Positions 10,070 to 18,889 of a DNA stretch of 64,000 bases are shown here, piece after piece. The DNA comes from Helicobacteraceae bacterium (GTDB taxonomy: Bacteria; Campylobacterota; Campylobacteria; Campylobacterales; Sulfurimonadaceae): the NCBI GenBank assembly GCA_947498025.1, contig CANMJR010000008.1, forward strand, positions 35,795 to 99,794, written 5' to 3'. The notes below the pieces were generated by a model. It saw only the letters and a program-made list of their open reading frames with translations, was not told the DNA's origin and did no database searches. Both the position numbers and the translations under genes were made by a program. Within the stretch, counting starts at the first letter, position 1. The number at the start of each line of letters is the position of its first letter.

Positions 10070-10504
10070 ATGAAAAAGTTACTATTTATATCGGCTGCAA
10101 CTCTACTCTTGCTTAGCGGATGTGCTACAAGCGGAGTTCCGGAGTATAGCGGTAAAGATTATAATCAGATAAAAAGATATGATACAGGTGTAGTTGTCGA
10201 TGCAAAACCGGTGGTTATAACGGATGATGGCACGGGTACATTTTTGGGTGCTATCATCGGTGGAGTTGTCGGTTCTACGATGGGCAGAGGTGCCGGAAAT
10301 ACATTGGCGACACTCGGCGGTGGTTTGGTCGGCGGTTATGCAGGAAGCCAAGTTGCAAAAGCAAATGCTATGGAGCTTACAGTTGACTTAGACAATGGCG
10401 AACATGTGGTGGTAGTTGCAAAAGGTGTTACTATTTTTGCAGGCGACCGCGTAAGAATTGTAAAAGACGGCTCAAAAGTTGCACAGGTTTATAAGATAAA
10501 TTAG
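10070..10504 (+). CDS. Glycine-zipper outer-membrane lipoprotein (SlyB/Pcp-like)
   Basis: A 144-residue lipoprotein. The signal peptide MKKLLFISAATLLLLSGC ends in a lipobox LSGC with lipidated Cys18. Residues about 60-100 form a glycine-zipper two-TM segment (GAIIGGVVGSTMGRGAGNTL then GGGLVGGYAGSQVAK), as in SlyB/Pcp and OmpA-like 17 kDa lipoproteins; a C-terminal SH3-like strand region follows. The reading frame extends upstream to 10037, but that ATG lies inside repeat copy 1 and would put hydrophilic residues before the signal peptide, whereas AAGG is well placed before 10070. Probably an envelope-stability protein; no specific partner is evident. Confidence 0.8.
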   Translation: MKKLLFISAATLLLLSGCATSGVPEYSGKDYNQIKRYDTGVVVDAKPVVITDDGTGTFLGAIIGGVVGSTMGRGAGNTLATLGGGLVGGYAGSQVAKANAMELTVDLDNGEHVVVVAKGVTIFAGDRVRIVKDGSKVAQVYKIN

Positions 10505-10542
10505 TTCTATCAAATTTTTAAAAAAAAACAGAGGTTATTGAC

Positions 10543-11460
10543 ATGCTAACATATATTTTTGGTCACACAAATCCAGACTCTGACTCTATTGTCGGGGCGA
10601 TTTCACTCGCTCATCTTAAAAATCAGTTAGGTGAAGAGTGTGTTGCTACGCGTCAAGGTGAAATATCACCTGAAACAGAATTTATTCTTAACAAATTTGG
10701 TGGAACACTTCCCGAGCTTAAAACTTCTTATGCCGGAGAGAGTGTTTATTTGGTTGACTTCTCGGACATTGCACAAGCTCCAAAAGATATAAAAGAAGCG
10801 ACAATTTTGGGCATAGTTGACCACCATAAATTAGGCGATATAACGACGGATACTCCTTTAGAGTGCTGGATTCGTCCAATCGGATGTACAAATACTATCA
10901 TCAAAGAGATGTATGATTATCATAAAATCGAAATTCCAAAAGATATAGCAGGCATGATGATGTGTGCAATTTTGAGCGATACGGTGATTTTTAAATCTCC
11001 GACATGTACAAAAGTGGACACAAAAGCAGTAAAAGAGCTGGCTGAAATCTGCGGTATTGAAGATTACAAAGCTCTCGGAATGGAGATGTTTATAGCAAAA
11101 TCACAGATTGACGGTGCAACGGCAAGGGATTTAAATACAAGAGACTACAAAGAGTTTGACATGAACGACACAAAAGTCGGTATCGGTCAGCTTGAGATGA
11201 TAGATATTTCTGTATTGGATAGCAGAATCGATGAACTTTTTGCAGATATGAAGCTCCTAAAAGAAGAGGGCAATCTTCACACAATCGTAATTCTTTTAAC
11301 AGATATCATGAAAGAGGGTTCACAACTTTTGGTTTTAAGTGATGATATGAGCAAAGTAGAGAGTGCATTTAATATAAAAATAGAAAATAATCAAGCATGG
11401 CTTGAAGGTGTTTTAAGTCGTAAAAAACAGGTTATTCCTTTTCTTCAACCACAGTTTTAA
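10543..11460 (+). CDS. ppaC: Family II (Mn-dependent) inorganic pyrophosphatase
   Basis: A 305-residue DHH-family phosphoesterase that hydrolyses pyrophosphate to two phosphates in the cytoplasm. Metal ligands are visible: H8, D12 and D14 in GHTNPDSDS, the YLVDFSD aspartate near residue 72, and the DHH motif VDHHKLGD near 92-99. The C-terminal DHHA2 domain ends with the conserved SRKKQVIP (about residues 292-299), which binds phosphate. Length fits the family exactly. It sits 38 bases after the lipoprotein gene with GAGG before the ATG, and repeat copy 2 follows directly. Confidence 0.93.
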   Translation: MLTYIFGHTNPDSDSIVGAISLAHLKNQLGEECVATRQGEISPETEFILNKFGGTLPELKTSYAGESVYLVDFSDIAQAPKDIKEATILGIVDHHKLGDITTDTPLECWIRPIGCTNTIIKEMYDYHKIEIPKDIAGMMMCAILSDTVIFKSPTCTKVDTKAVKELAEICGIEDYKALGMEMFIAKSQIDGATARDLNTRDYKEFDMNDTKVGIGQLEMIDISVLDSRIDELFADMKLLKEEGNLHTIVILLTDIMKEGSQLLVLSDDMSKVESAFNIKIENNQAWLEGVLSRKKQVIPFLQPQF

Positions 11461-11470
11461 TTATATACTG

Positions 11471-11616
11471 ATGTTATTCTCGAAAAACAAAGTTTTATTG
11501 AAGAAACATTTTCGCTCTGCGAAAAGCGCTTCGCTTGTTTTCCTAGCTTTAGGGGGTTGTAGGGACACTTGTCCCTGCCATCTAAACGGACGCGTTCGTT
11601 TTGGTGCGTAACATCA
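11471..11616 (-). repeat. Intergenic hairpin repeat, copy 2 (long form)
   Basis: Reverse orientation relative to copy 1. Contains in order: AAAAAC/GTTTT hairpin; a 45-base module 11497-11541 with TTTTCGC/GCGAAAA and AAGCG/CGCTT hairpins; CTTTAGGGGGTTGT; AGGGACA/TGTCCCT hairpin; and the CTAAACGGACGCGTTCGTTTTG palindrome split as TAAACG / CGTTTT; it ends GTGCGTAACATCA. It lies between ppaC and the peroxidase gene. Confidence 0.85.
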
Positions 11617-11716
11617 GTTGTATAATTAATCTATATCAATAAAATTACTGCTAATAGAAGCTATCATCATCTTTATTCAAAAAGAGGGTGGATATTGTGA
11701 TTAAAATGGTTTTAGC

Positions 11717-12967
11717 ATGAATGTATATATAAAAACATTTCTCAAAATAGTTCTCATTGTGATATTGGTTTTTGAAGCTTTATCCTATTTTTTAACAAAA
11801 AAAGTAGATAAACATTATAGTGACGGTGAGCTGAGAGAAACTGCACTCTCTAGGAACATGTCGAGTATTCCAACTACATATAATGAACTTTTAAAGGTGG
11901 TTGACAGCCCGGAAAACAGGTTAAGTAAAGATAAAATTGAGTTGGGGAAGAGTCTCTTTTTTGATAAAACTTTATCTCAAAATAGGGATATAAGCTGTGA
12001 CACTTGCCACATGATAGAAAAAGAGACTAAAGAAAATAACACATTCTCAAATATGCTCCTCTCAACAAACAAAGATTCCGCAAAAGATTGTGTCGTATGT
12101 CATCTCTCCGACCAAAGTGGTACGGATAGGCTGGGAGCCGCTATAGGACATAATCAACAAGTAAATCCTCTGCATCTCAACACACTCAGCATCTTAAACT
12201 CTGCATTGGCAAAACATCAAACATGGAGCGGAGAGGTTCAGAGCGTGGAGCAGCAAGCTGGCAACTCAATACAAGATCCCTATAAGATGAATTTGAATGC
12301 GAAAGAGGCAGAGCAGAGATTATCACAAGATGGCTCCTATGTTGAGAAGTTTGAGAAGGTCTTTAAAGATGAAAAAAATCCAACAGCCCCAACCCTCACT
12401 TTTGAAAATCTGCAAAAAGCTATCGGTGCTTATGTCAGGACACTTTTAACCCGCAGTGATTATGATAGATTTTTAGATGGAAATGATAGTGCAATAAGTC
12501 AAGAGGCAAAAAAAGGTTTAGCAAATTTTATGAATTTTGGCTGCAAAGGGTGTCATACAGGTAAAAGTGTCGGTGGACAGAGCATACAGAAGTTTCCACT
12601 GCGAGATTACAATAGCTTTCTTGATTTGACAAATACATTCAGTGAAAACACCAAAGGAAGAGCAGTCAGCCAAGTTAGTTTTAATTTCAGTATGAGTCAT
12701 CCCTATCCGTTTGAGAATGTCGGCGGGTTCATGGGTAAAAACAGTCAACGACTGTTTAGGGTTCCGATGCTAAGAAATGTTACTAAAACATCACCCTATT
12801 TTCACAATGGCTCGGTTGCAAAGCTCAGAGATGCCGTACATATCATGGCAAAACATCAACTAGGCATGAATCTAACAGATACACAAACAGATGAGATAGT
12901 GGCATTTTTAAAAACCTTGGAAGGGGATATTGTAAATTATTCTATTGAAGGTGAAGGAAAGTTATGA
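11717..12967 (+). CDS. Tri-haem cytochrome c peroxidase (CcpA/MauG family)
   Basis: A 416-residue periplasmic, membrane-anchored peroxidase. One hydrophobic segment (about residues 8-26) is an uncleaved anchor or signal peptide. Three CxxCH haem sites are present at C94-H98, C125-H129 and C276-H280; classical peroxidases of this family have two. The conserved elements ELGKSLFFDKTLSQN (about 75-89), TPTLTFENLQKAIGAYVRTL-like helix and the VPMLRNVTKTSPYFHNGS region are clear. The likely role is reduction of hydrogen peroxide with electrons from the quinone or cytochrome pool; a quinol-linked tri-haem type like E. coli YhjA is a possible analogue. It overlaps the next gene by four bases (ATGA), so the two probably form one redox unit. 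Confidence 0.85.
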   Translation: MNVYIKTFLKIVLIVILVFEALSYFLTKKVDKHYSDGELRETALSRNMSSIPTTYNELLKVVDSPENRLSKDKIELGKSLFFDKTLSQNRDISCDTCHMIEKETKENNTFSNMLLSTNKDSAKDCVVCHLSDQSGTDRLGAAIGHNQQVNPLHLNTLSILNSALAKHQTWSGEVQSVEQQAGNSIQDPYKMNLNAKEAEQRLSQDGSYVEKFEKVFKDEKNPTAPTLTFENLQKAIGAYVRTLLTRSDYDRFLDGNDSAISQEAKKGLANFMNFGCKGCHTGKSVGGQSIQKFPLRDYNSFLDLTNTFSENTKGRAVSQVSFNFSMSHPYPFENVGGFMGKNSQRLFRVPMLRNVTKTSPYFHNGSVAKLRDAVHIMAKHQLGMNLTDTQTDEIVAFLKTLEGDIVNYSIEGEGKL

Positions 12968-14790
12968 AAACGAAGCATATAAAAATATATATACTCTTGC
13001 TATTTGTAACAGGAGTATTGCAATTAGAGATTATAAATATTGATTGGGGATATTTTAAATATATACAAGCACTCCATATAGTAGGTTCTGTTATCGTAAC
13101 TCTATTTTTATTGGTGCCGCTGGTCAATATGCATGTGTATAAACACCTGATTGTTCAAAAAGAAAATTCTATAAACGGCTTACTGTTGGGGATTGTACTT
13201 TTTTTAATTACTGCCAGTGGATTTTATCTTTTTTTGGTTGGAAATCGTGGCGGAGGTGTGCTTGGAAGTTACTCTTTCACTATACACTTTTATGGTTCGT
13301 TTCTTCTACTCATCGCTCTGTTTATACATACCAAAAAGAGGGTAAACCCAACAATCGCAACAAGTATTACAATCCTATTGATGAGCGCTCTTTTTTATCC
13401 AACTCTCTCTTTGAGTGACACTGATAACAAACTTACAAATATACAACTTGAGAAAGGTGTAGAGAGATACCATATTGAGGATTGGACAAATTCGGCTAAA
13501 TGTAAATCATGCCATACCGAAATATTTAACCAATGGGCAGATTCAAATCATAGACATATGGCAGAAACAAATCCTTACTACATGGTTATGGAAAACTTAG
13601 CCGCACAAGACAAAGGACAAGGGTTCAGAAAATGGTGTATGGGGTGTCACAACCCTAGTGCCGTTACGACCGGACAAGATAAAACAACACATACTATGAA
13701 TGACAATACGATGCCTGATGTTCTTTTTGAGAGCGGTTCCGCAGCTCTTATTGATGAGTTGAAAACACATGGCAATGCAAGATTAGAGCAGGGAATCTCT
13801 TGTTTAACTTGTCATAGAATTACAAAAACCGAATCCAAAGGAAACAGCTCCTACAGTTTAGATTTAACAAACAGAAAAAAATATGTTTTTGAAGAGAGCA
13901 ATTCGGAGGTGAATCAGTGGCTGAATGAAAAGTTTATAAATTCAAATCCAAAAGTTCATAAAGAGAGTTACTCAAATCCTATATATAAAAAAAGCAGCTA
14001 TTGTGCCTCTTGTCATGATGAGTTTTTACCCGATAGTAATTTGAGTGTGGTAGCAACTTTTAAAGAGTGGGAGAAATCACCTTTTAACACTCCTACAGAT
14101 TTGAGTAAGCACAAAGAGTGTATAGATTGTCACATGACAAATTTAAAAGATGATAAGTTGTCACCTTTAAAAGGCTCTTCAACAGAGGGCGGAAAAATAA
14201 AAGAGGATGTGAAAGTTCACTATTTCTCGGGTTCAAACCACTTTTTATCGGGGCTTAAAAATAGGGTGAATGAAGAGCAGACAATCCAGCTGCTTAAAAC
14301 ATCGGCAAAACTGGATGTTGCTATAAAAAATGGCAAAATAGAAGTGGGTGTGAAAAATGTAGGAGCAGGGCACCATTTACCAACCGGAGTTGCCGATTTT
14401 AGAGAGTTGTGGATTGATATAACACTTAAAGACAAAGAGAATAGAGTTGTCTTTGAGAGCGGAAAACTCAACGCTGATAATAATCTAGGAGAAGATGCAA
14501 GACCGTTTATGAAAATATTCGGTGATGAAAACGGTGTGCCTGTAGGTTTGCTCTTTTGGAGATATAAAAAACTTTTAAGCGATACCAGAATACCCGCAGG
14601 GGAGAGAAGGGTAGAGAGTTATGATATAAAAGAGGCTGAGAAATTACAGTACCCATTAACAGCCACTGTAAAACTTAACTTTAGGGTCTATCCTCAGTGG
14701 GTGACGGATGCCGTCAAACGGGCATATCCGCAGCTTCCGAATCCTCCAGTGGTTGAGTTAAATAAAATAGAAAAAGTGTTTTCAAAATGA
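12964..14790 (+). CDS. Penta-haem c-type cytochrome with membrane domain
   Basis: A 608-residue protein. The N-terminal 150 residues have four to five hydrophobic segments with several His (for example LHIVGS, FTIHFYGS, LFIHTKK), suggesting a membrane part that could bind haem b or touch quinol. The periplasmic part carries five CxxCH sites at C180, C225, C280, C347 and C386, arranged like the cytochrome c554/multihaem family. A C-terminal beta domain contains GAGHHLPTG (near residues 467-475). Start overlaps the peroxidase stop. I infer a quinol-to-peroxidase electron carrier, or a nitrogen/sulfur oxyanion reductase component; the sequence does not decide. Not a family I can name exactly. 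Confidence 0.75.
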   Translation: MKTKHIKIYILLLFVTGVLQLEIINIDWGYFKYIQALHIVGSVIVTLFLLVPLVNMHVYKHLIVQKENSINGLLLGIVLFLITASGFYLFLVGNRGGGVLGSYSFTIHFYGSFLLLIALFIHTKKRVNPTIATSITILLMSALFYPTLSLSDTDNKLTNIQLEKGVERYHIEDWTNSAKCKSCHTEIFNQWADSNHRHMAETNPYYMVMENLAAQDKGQGFRKWCMGCHNPSAVTTGQDKTTHTMNDNTMPDVLFESGSAALIDELKTHGNARLEQGISCLTCHRITKTESKGNSSYSLDLTNRKKYVFEESNSEVNQWLNEKFINSNPKVHKESYSNPIYKKSSYCASCHDEFLPDSNLSVVATFKEWEKSPFNTPTDLSKHKECIDCHMTNLKDDKLSPLKGSSTEGGKIKEDVKVHYFSGSNHFLSGLKNRVNEEQTIQLLKTSAKLDVAIKNGKIEVGVKNVGAGHHLPTGVADFRELWIDITLKDKENRVVFESGKLNADNNLGEDARPFMKIFGDENGVPVGLLFWRYKKLLSDTRIPAGERRVESYDIKEAEKLQYPLTATVKLNFRVYPQWVTDAVKRAYPQLPNPPVVELNKIEKVFSK

Positions 14791-14868
14791 ACATTCAACT
14801 GATTATTTAGCTTGTTCGTTTTCTTCAACTATAATTCTAAAGTGTAAAATAAAAGATAGAGGCGCATT

Positions 14869-15690
14869 ATGAAAATAGCAATGACAGGAGCAAGCGGTTT
14901 TGTCGCAAAACAGCTCAGAGATACTTTTAGCGACATCGTGGCAATTGAGCGAAAAGATAGCGAAGAGGTTATTTTAGAAAAACTAAAAGGAGTGGATGTC
15001 GTCATAAATCTTGCCGGTTCTCCGATAATAAAAAAATGGACGCAAGAGTATAAAAAACTCCTTATATCAAGCCGTATAGAAACTACTAAAAAAATCGTAA
15101 AAGCAATCAATAAAAGTGATGTAAAGCACTTTATCTCAACCTCTGCCATCGGCGCATATCCTGATAACATAGCATGTGATGAACAACATGTCGGGTATGG
15201 GGATGATTTTTTGGGTCAGCTTACTAAAGCATGGGAAGCTGAGGCAAATATATGCGAAAAACCTACAACCATTTTGCGTTTTGGAGTGATTTTAAACAAA
15301 GATGGCGGAGCTTTGGCTCAGATGCTTCTTCCATTTCGCTTAGGTCTAGGCGGAGTAATCGGCAACGGTAAAATGATGATGAGCTGGATTGATAGTGCTG
15401 ATTTGATGAATATTTATAAGTTTGTAATTGATAAAAAAGCAACCGGTGTTTTTAATGCTGTCTCCCCGGAACCAATTTCAAACTACATTTTTACAAAAGC
15501 TCTAGGCAAAGTTTTAAACAGACCGACACTCTTCCCTCTTCCGGAATTTGTACTAAAAATTATTTACGGAGAGGGTGCAACAGTTTTAACAGGTTCAAAA
15601 GAGATCTATCCAAAAGCACTCAGTGAAGCAGGCTTTATTTTTGAATATCCAACGATTGATGCATCATTAACCCATCTTTTAGTTAGTTAA
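14869..15690 (+). CDS. TIGR01777-family NAD-dependent epimerase-like protein
   Basis: A 273-residue extended short-chain dehydrogenase/reductase. The nucleotide site GASGFVAKQL lies at residues 7-16, the NLAGSPI motif near 49-55 and the family-typical STSAIGAYPDN near 91-101; a C-terminal DUF1731-type end (TGSKEIYPKALSEAGFIFEYP) closes the protein. These features match the YfcH/SDR39U1 group, whose substrate is unknown. ATG chosen with GAGG upstream. It is convergent with the TIGR02757 gene, only 30 bases apart. Confidence 0.85.
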   Translation: MKIAMTGASGFVAKQLRDTFSDIVAIERKDSEEVILEKLKGVDVVINLAGSPIIKKWTQEYKKLLISSRIETTKKIVKAINKSDVKHFISTSAIGAYPDNIACDEQHVGYGDDFLGQLTKAWEAEANICEKPTTILRFGVILNKDGGALAQMLLPFRLGLGGVIGNGKMMMSWIDSADLMNIYKFVIDKKATGVFNAVSPEPISNYIFTKALGKVLNRPTLFPLPEFVLKIIYGEGATVLTGSKEIYPKALSEAGFIFEYPTIDASLTHLLVS

Positions 15691-15720
15691 GTTAAACTTT
15701 AATTTGGTGGGCAAGGAAAA

Positions 15721-16473
15721 TTATAGTATTTTTTCCTGCCCAATTCTATACAGAGCAAAATCATACTTTAGCGGGTCTTTTTCATCAAACCCTTTTAATG
15801 TTTGTGTAAGTTCTATCGCAGCTTGCAGGTCGTAAGTTTTTCTTTGCAAAAGTCCTAGTTTTTGAGATACTTTAAAAGTATGTGTATCGAGTGGCATAAT
15901 TAAATCGCTCTTATCAATTCCCCTCCATAATCCCATGTCAATGTTGTCCTCGCGCACCATCCACCTGAGAAACATCATCCATCTCTTTAGTGCTCCGGCA
16001 CCTTTTGTTTTTACGGTGACTTTTGAAATTAAAAAGTTGTATCCTTGCGTGGCATGCGGATATAAAAAAGTTATTGTTTTTATAAGCTCATTTATTCCCT
16101 CAATGGTACTTCTGTTTTTCAGGTATCCGCTCTTAAAAACCTCTTCAAGAGTTGTTGTTTTATTCAGTCGTTTGAGTGCTATAAAAAGAGCTATGACATC
16201 TTCACTTTTTTGAAATCTGTAGTAGTGGCTTTTCAAAGTTTCTCTTATCTCTTCATCACTCTTTTGAAGCAAAGAAAAATCTAATGAGTCTAAAAACTTT
16301 ACAATCTGCTTTACATTTCCATACGCAAAAAAGGCACAAATAAGTGAGATTACAGGGTCTTTGTAACGATGCGCTACTAAAATCGGGTCGAGCTTATCGA
16401 CGGATATTTCACCGACTTGATTCCGTTTTTCTACTTCTAAATCTAAGAGTTTTTTTATCTCTTTATTTTTCAC
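15721..16473 (-). CDS. TIGR02757 (DUF2400) family protein
   Basis: A 250-residue cytoplasmic protein of unknown function. Recognised by the block DPILVAHRYKDPVISLICAF (about residues 26-45), the central GAGALKRWMMFLRWMVR block and the PLDTHTFKVSQKLGL block, all typical of DUF2400. The last two blocks recall helix-hairpin-helix DNA glycosylases, so a DNA-related role is possible but unproven. It is the last gene of the minus-strand operon, nine bases after rpoN. Confidence 0.85.
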   Translation of the reverse strand: MKNKEIKKLLDLEVEKRNQVGEISVDKLDPILVAHRYKDPVISLICAFFAYGNVKQIVKFLDSLDFSLLQKSDEEIRETLKSHYYRFQKSEDVIALFIALKRLNKTTTLEEVFKSGYLKNRSTIEGINELIKTITFLYPHATQGYNFLISKVTVKTKGAGALKRWMMFLRWMVREDNIDMGLWRGIDKSDLIMPLDTHTFKVSQKLGLLQRKTYDLQAAIELTQTLKGFDEKDPLKYDFALYRIGQEKIL

Positions 16474-16482
16474 ATAGCAACC

Positions 16483-17751
16483 TTAATGCAAATTATAGAG
16501 CTTCTTCCTCTCGCTTGAACCCGCAATATTGAGCTGTTTTCTGTATTTTGCTATGGTTCTTCTTACCATTACTACTTTGAATTTGTTTTGAATCATGTCT
16601 AAAAGTTTCATATCGCTCAGCGGTTTAGAGTGGTTTTCTTTTTTAATTAAATTTACTACAAACTCTTTTATGGCCGCATTGGACACATCGTCGTCTATGG
16701 CGGTTGTGAAAAATTCCTTCATGGCAAAAACACCTCTGTTGCAAGCTATATATTTATTTGCGATTGCTCTTGAGATGGTGGAGGGGTTGTGTCCGAACTC
16801 GTCCGCCAAAGTTTTGAGTGTCAGAGGCATAATCGCTCCTCCCGTAAAAAACTCATACTGGTATTCAACTATCATAAGCCCGACTTTGTAAAGTGTAGCT
16901 TTTCTCATGTCGAGGGCATCTACGAGCCCTTTTGCCTCTTTAAATTTTTGGGTTACAAACTCATGCTCGACCCCGTAGTTTGTATCGATGTAGATGGTCG
17001 GGTAGTATTCATCGTTAAGTTTTACTTCGATTTGCTCATCATCATTAAAAAAAATCATCAAATCCGGGATAACCTGAGCAGACTCTTCTTGAAAATCTAT
17101 GGATGGAGGGTTTCGAAATGTACCTAAAATACGCATTACTTCACTGAAATATTTATCATCGGAGTGGCTGTGAATACCCTGCATGTTGTTAATAACTACT
17201 ACGGCCAAGGGGTAGGCTTCATCGCTGATTTGTGAGTTTTCAAGTTGAAATATAAAAGACTCTGCCAAATCTTTTGCTCCGATACCTACCGGCTCTACAA
17301 AAGCGAACCTTGTTCGGATTTTTTCAAACTCTGCTAAGCTGATGCTGTTTTTTTTACAAAATGTTTCACTATTCCCCTCGTAGTAGCCATTTTCATCAAG
17401 GTTTGAGATAACAAAGAGTGCAACGCTCTGTGAGATGGGAGTAGGGAAAAGGGGTTTGGATATTTGCTCTTCTAAAACATCATAAAGAGACTTTTTTTGA
17501 ATAGTTAGCGCTTCAATTTTATCTGTGCTTGAGTTGCTTACTTCGCCTGAGATTATTTTTTTTGGAATTCTCTTCTCAAAATCCTCTTCATAGCCAGATT
17601 CAACCTCTATAAGCGGATTGGATTCCACAAAAGGAGCCATTGCCTCGCCTAAATCGCTTAGGCTTGAGTGCAAAATCGGCAGCCAGTTTCGCAGTGTGTT
17701 TGATAGTTTATGTTTACTCTCTACACTTGCGGTCTGTTTTAATCCTGCCAT
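16483..17751 (-). CDS. rpoN: RNA polymerase sigma-54 factor
   Basis: A 422-residue sigma-54, needed with AAA+ activators for flagellar rod/hook genes in this phylum. The N-terminal region I is divergent: the first ~50 residues are less Gln-rich than in enterics, but LPILHSSLSDLGEAMAPFVE and NPLIEVE match core elements. The core-binding region, the HTH (TLKTLADEFGHNPSTISRAI, about residues 309-328) and the RpoN box VRRTIAKYRK (about 396-405) that reads the -24 element are intact. It lies ten bases after lptB in a conserved Campylobacterota gene order. A matching -24/-12 promoter is present upstream of flgL in this window. Confidence 0.95.
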   Translation of the reverse strand: MAGLKQTASVESKHKLSNTLRNWLPILHSSLSDLGEAMAPFVESNPLIEVESGYEEDFEKRIPKKIISGEVSNSSTDKIEALTIQKKSLYDVLEEQISKPLFPTPISQSVALFVISNLDENGYYEGNSETFCKKNSISLAEFEKIRTRFAFVEPVGIGAKDLAESFIFQLENSQISDEAYPLAVVVINNMQGIHSHSDDKYFSEVMRILGTFRNPPSIDFQEESAQVIPDLMIFFNDDEQIEVKLNDEYYPTIYIDTNYGVEHEFVTQKFKEAKGLVDALDMRKATLYKVGLMIVEYQYEFFTGGAIMPLTLKTLADEFGHNPSTISRAIANKYIACNRGVFAMKEFFTTAIDDDVSNAAIKEFVVNLIKKENHSKPLSDMKLLDMIQNKFKVVMVRRTIAKYRKQLNIAGSSERKKLYNLH

Positions 17752-17760
17752 TTTCTGTGT

Positions 17761-18483
17761 TTAGAGCTTAAACTCTTCGCCCAAATAGTGCGTACGGACA
17801 TCTGCGTTTTGTCCTATCTCATCGCTGGTTCCACATGCCAACAGTGAACCGGATTTGATAACATACGCTCTATCGCAAACCGCCAAAGTCTCTCGCACAT
17901 TATGGTCTGTTATCAAAACACCTATATCATACGAAACCAACTGCTTTATGACCTTTTGTATATCCATAACCGCGATTGGGTCAACTCCGGCAAAAGGCTC
18001 ATCAAGCAGCAAAAACTTAGGTTGATTAACAAGTGCTCTTGCAATCTCGACACGACGGCGTTCTCCGCCACTCAAACTAATTCCTTTGCGATAGCGAATC
18101 GGCTCAATGTTGAACATATCCAGCAGTTCTAATATTCTTGCCTCTTGTGCCTTTTTTCCTTTTATGCCGACTTGTGCAGCTACCATAAGATTGTCTTCGA
18201 CGCTCAAATCTTTAAAAATAGAAGCCTCTTGCGGAAGATAGCCGATACCCTTTAATGCTCTCTCGTGCAGTGGCATGTGAGAGAGATTTTCTCCATCAAA
18301 AAAGACCTCGCCGCCGGTTGATTCAACCAGACCGCATATCATATAAAATGTAGTGGTTTTTCCGGCTCCGTTTGGTCCTAAAAGCCCAACAACTTCACCA
18401 CTTGAGACTTCTAAACTCATCCCTTTTACTATTTCTAAATCTTTAATCTTTTTTACCAGATTGACCGCTTTTAATTTATGCAT
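17761..18483 (-). CDS. lptB: LPS export ABC transporter ATPase
   Basis: A 240-residue ABC ATPase that drives lipopolysaccharide extraction with LptFG at the inner membrane. Walker [11 protein letters not shown] is at about residues 36-45, the signature [15 protein letters not shown] at about 137-151, and Walker [15 protein letters not shown] follows. The [10 protein letters not shown] and TDHNVRETL segments are typical for LptB and separate it from other small ABC ATPases. The start overlaps the tsaE stop by eight bases. Confidence 0.92.
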   Translation of the reverse strand: MHKLKAVNLVKKIKDLEIVKGMSLEVSSGEVVGLLGPNGAGKTTTFYMICGLVESTGGEVFFDGENLSHMPLHERALKGIGYLPQEASIFKDLSVEDNLMVAAQVGIKGKKAQEARILELLDMFNIEPIRYRKGISLSGGERRRVEIARALVNQPKFLLLDEPFAGVDPIAVMDIQKVIKQLVSYDIGVLITDHNVRETLAVCDRAYVIKSGSLLACGTSDEIGQNADVRTHYLGEEFKL

Positions 18484-18889
18484 GCTCTATCCTGTACTCT
18501 CTTGCGTCATCCGAGATTTTTTTTATCTCAATTTTCAGTGTCTCTATTCCTGCAAAACTGAGCAGCTCCAAAAGTTTATCATCGCCCCACTCTATGAAGT
18601 GAAGTCCATCTTTTTCGAGCTCTTCAAGCATACCCAAAGAGATAAAATGATCTAAGCCATGGTTGTAAATGTCGTAGTGAAAAACTCTATTGCCGTAGCA
18701 GTGCTGAAGCGAAAAAGTAGGAGAAGTAACATCTTCTTGAACGCCCAATTTTTTTGCCATCTCTCGCACAAAAGTAGTTTTCCCTGCTGCCAAATCGCCT
18801 TGCAATAGCACCACTCCGTTAATGAAATTTTTGCTTATTTCATCCGTCAGTACATGAAGTTCATTCAGTTTCAGGTTGTAAATTTTCAT
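18476..18889 (-). CDS. tsaE: tRNA t6A biosynthesis ATPase TsaE
   Basis: A 137-residue P-loop ATPase of the TsaE/YjeE family, which with TsaB and TsaD makes N6-threonylcarbamoyladenosine at position 37 of ANN-decoding tRNAs. Walker [12 protein letters not shown] lies at about residues 30-40, followed by the family's [12 protein letters not shown] block and the C-terminal FIEWGDD motif. Usual length. It overlaps trpD upstream (four bases) and lptB downstream (eight bases). Confidence 0.92.
   Translation of the reverse strand: MKIYNLKLNELHVLTDEISKNFINGVVLLQGDLAAGKTTFVREMAKKLGVQEDVTSPTFSLQHCYGNRVFHYDIYNHGLDHFISLGMLEELEKDGLHFIEWGDDKLLELLSFAGIETLKIEIKKISDDAREYRIEHA

Noticed and set aside
11471..11616. 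Repeated short palindromes read as a possible CRISPR array
   Set aside because: The hairpins differ from each other, there are no regular spacers, and the whole block recurs at other loci as a unit.
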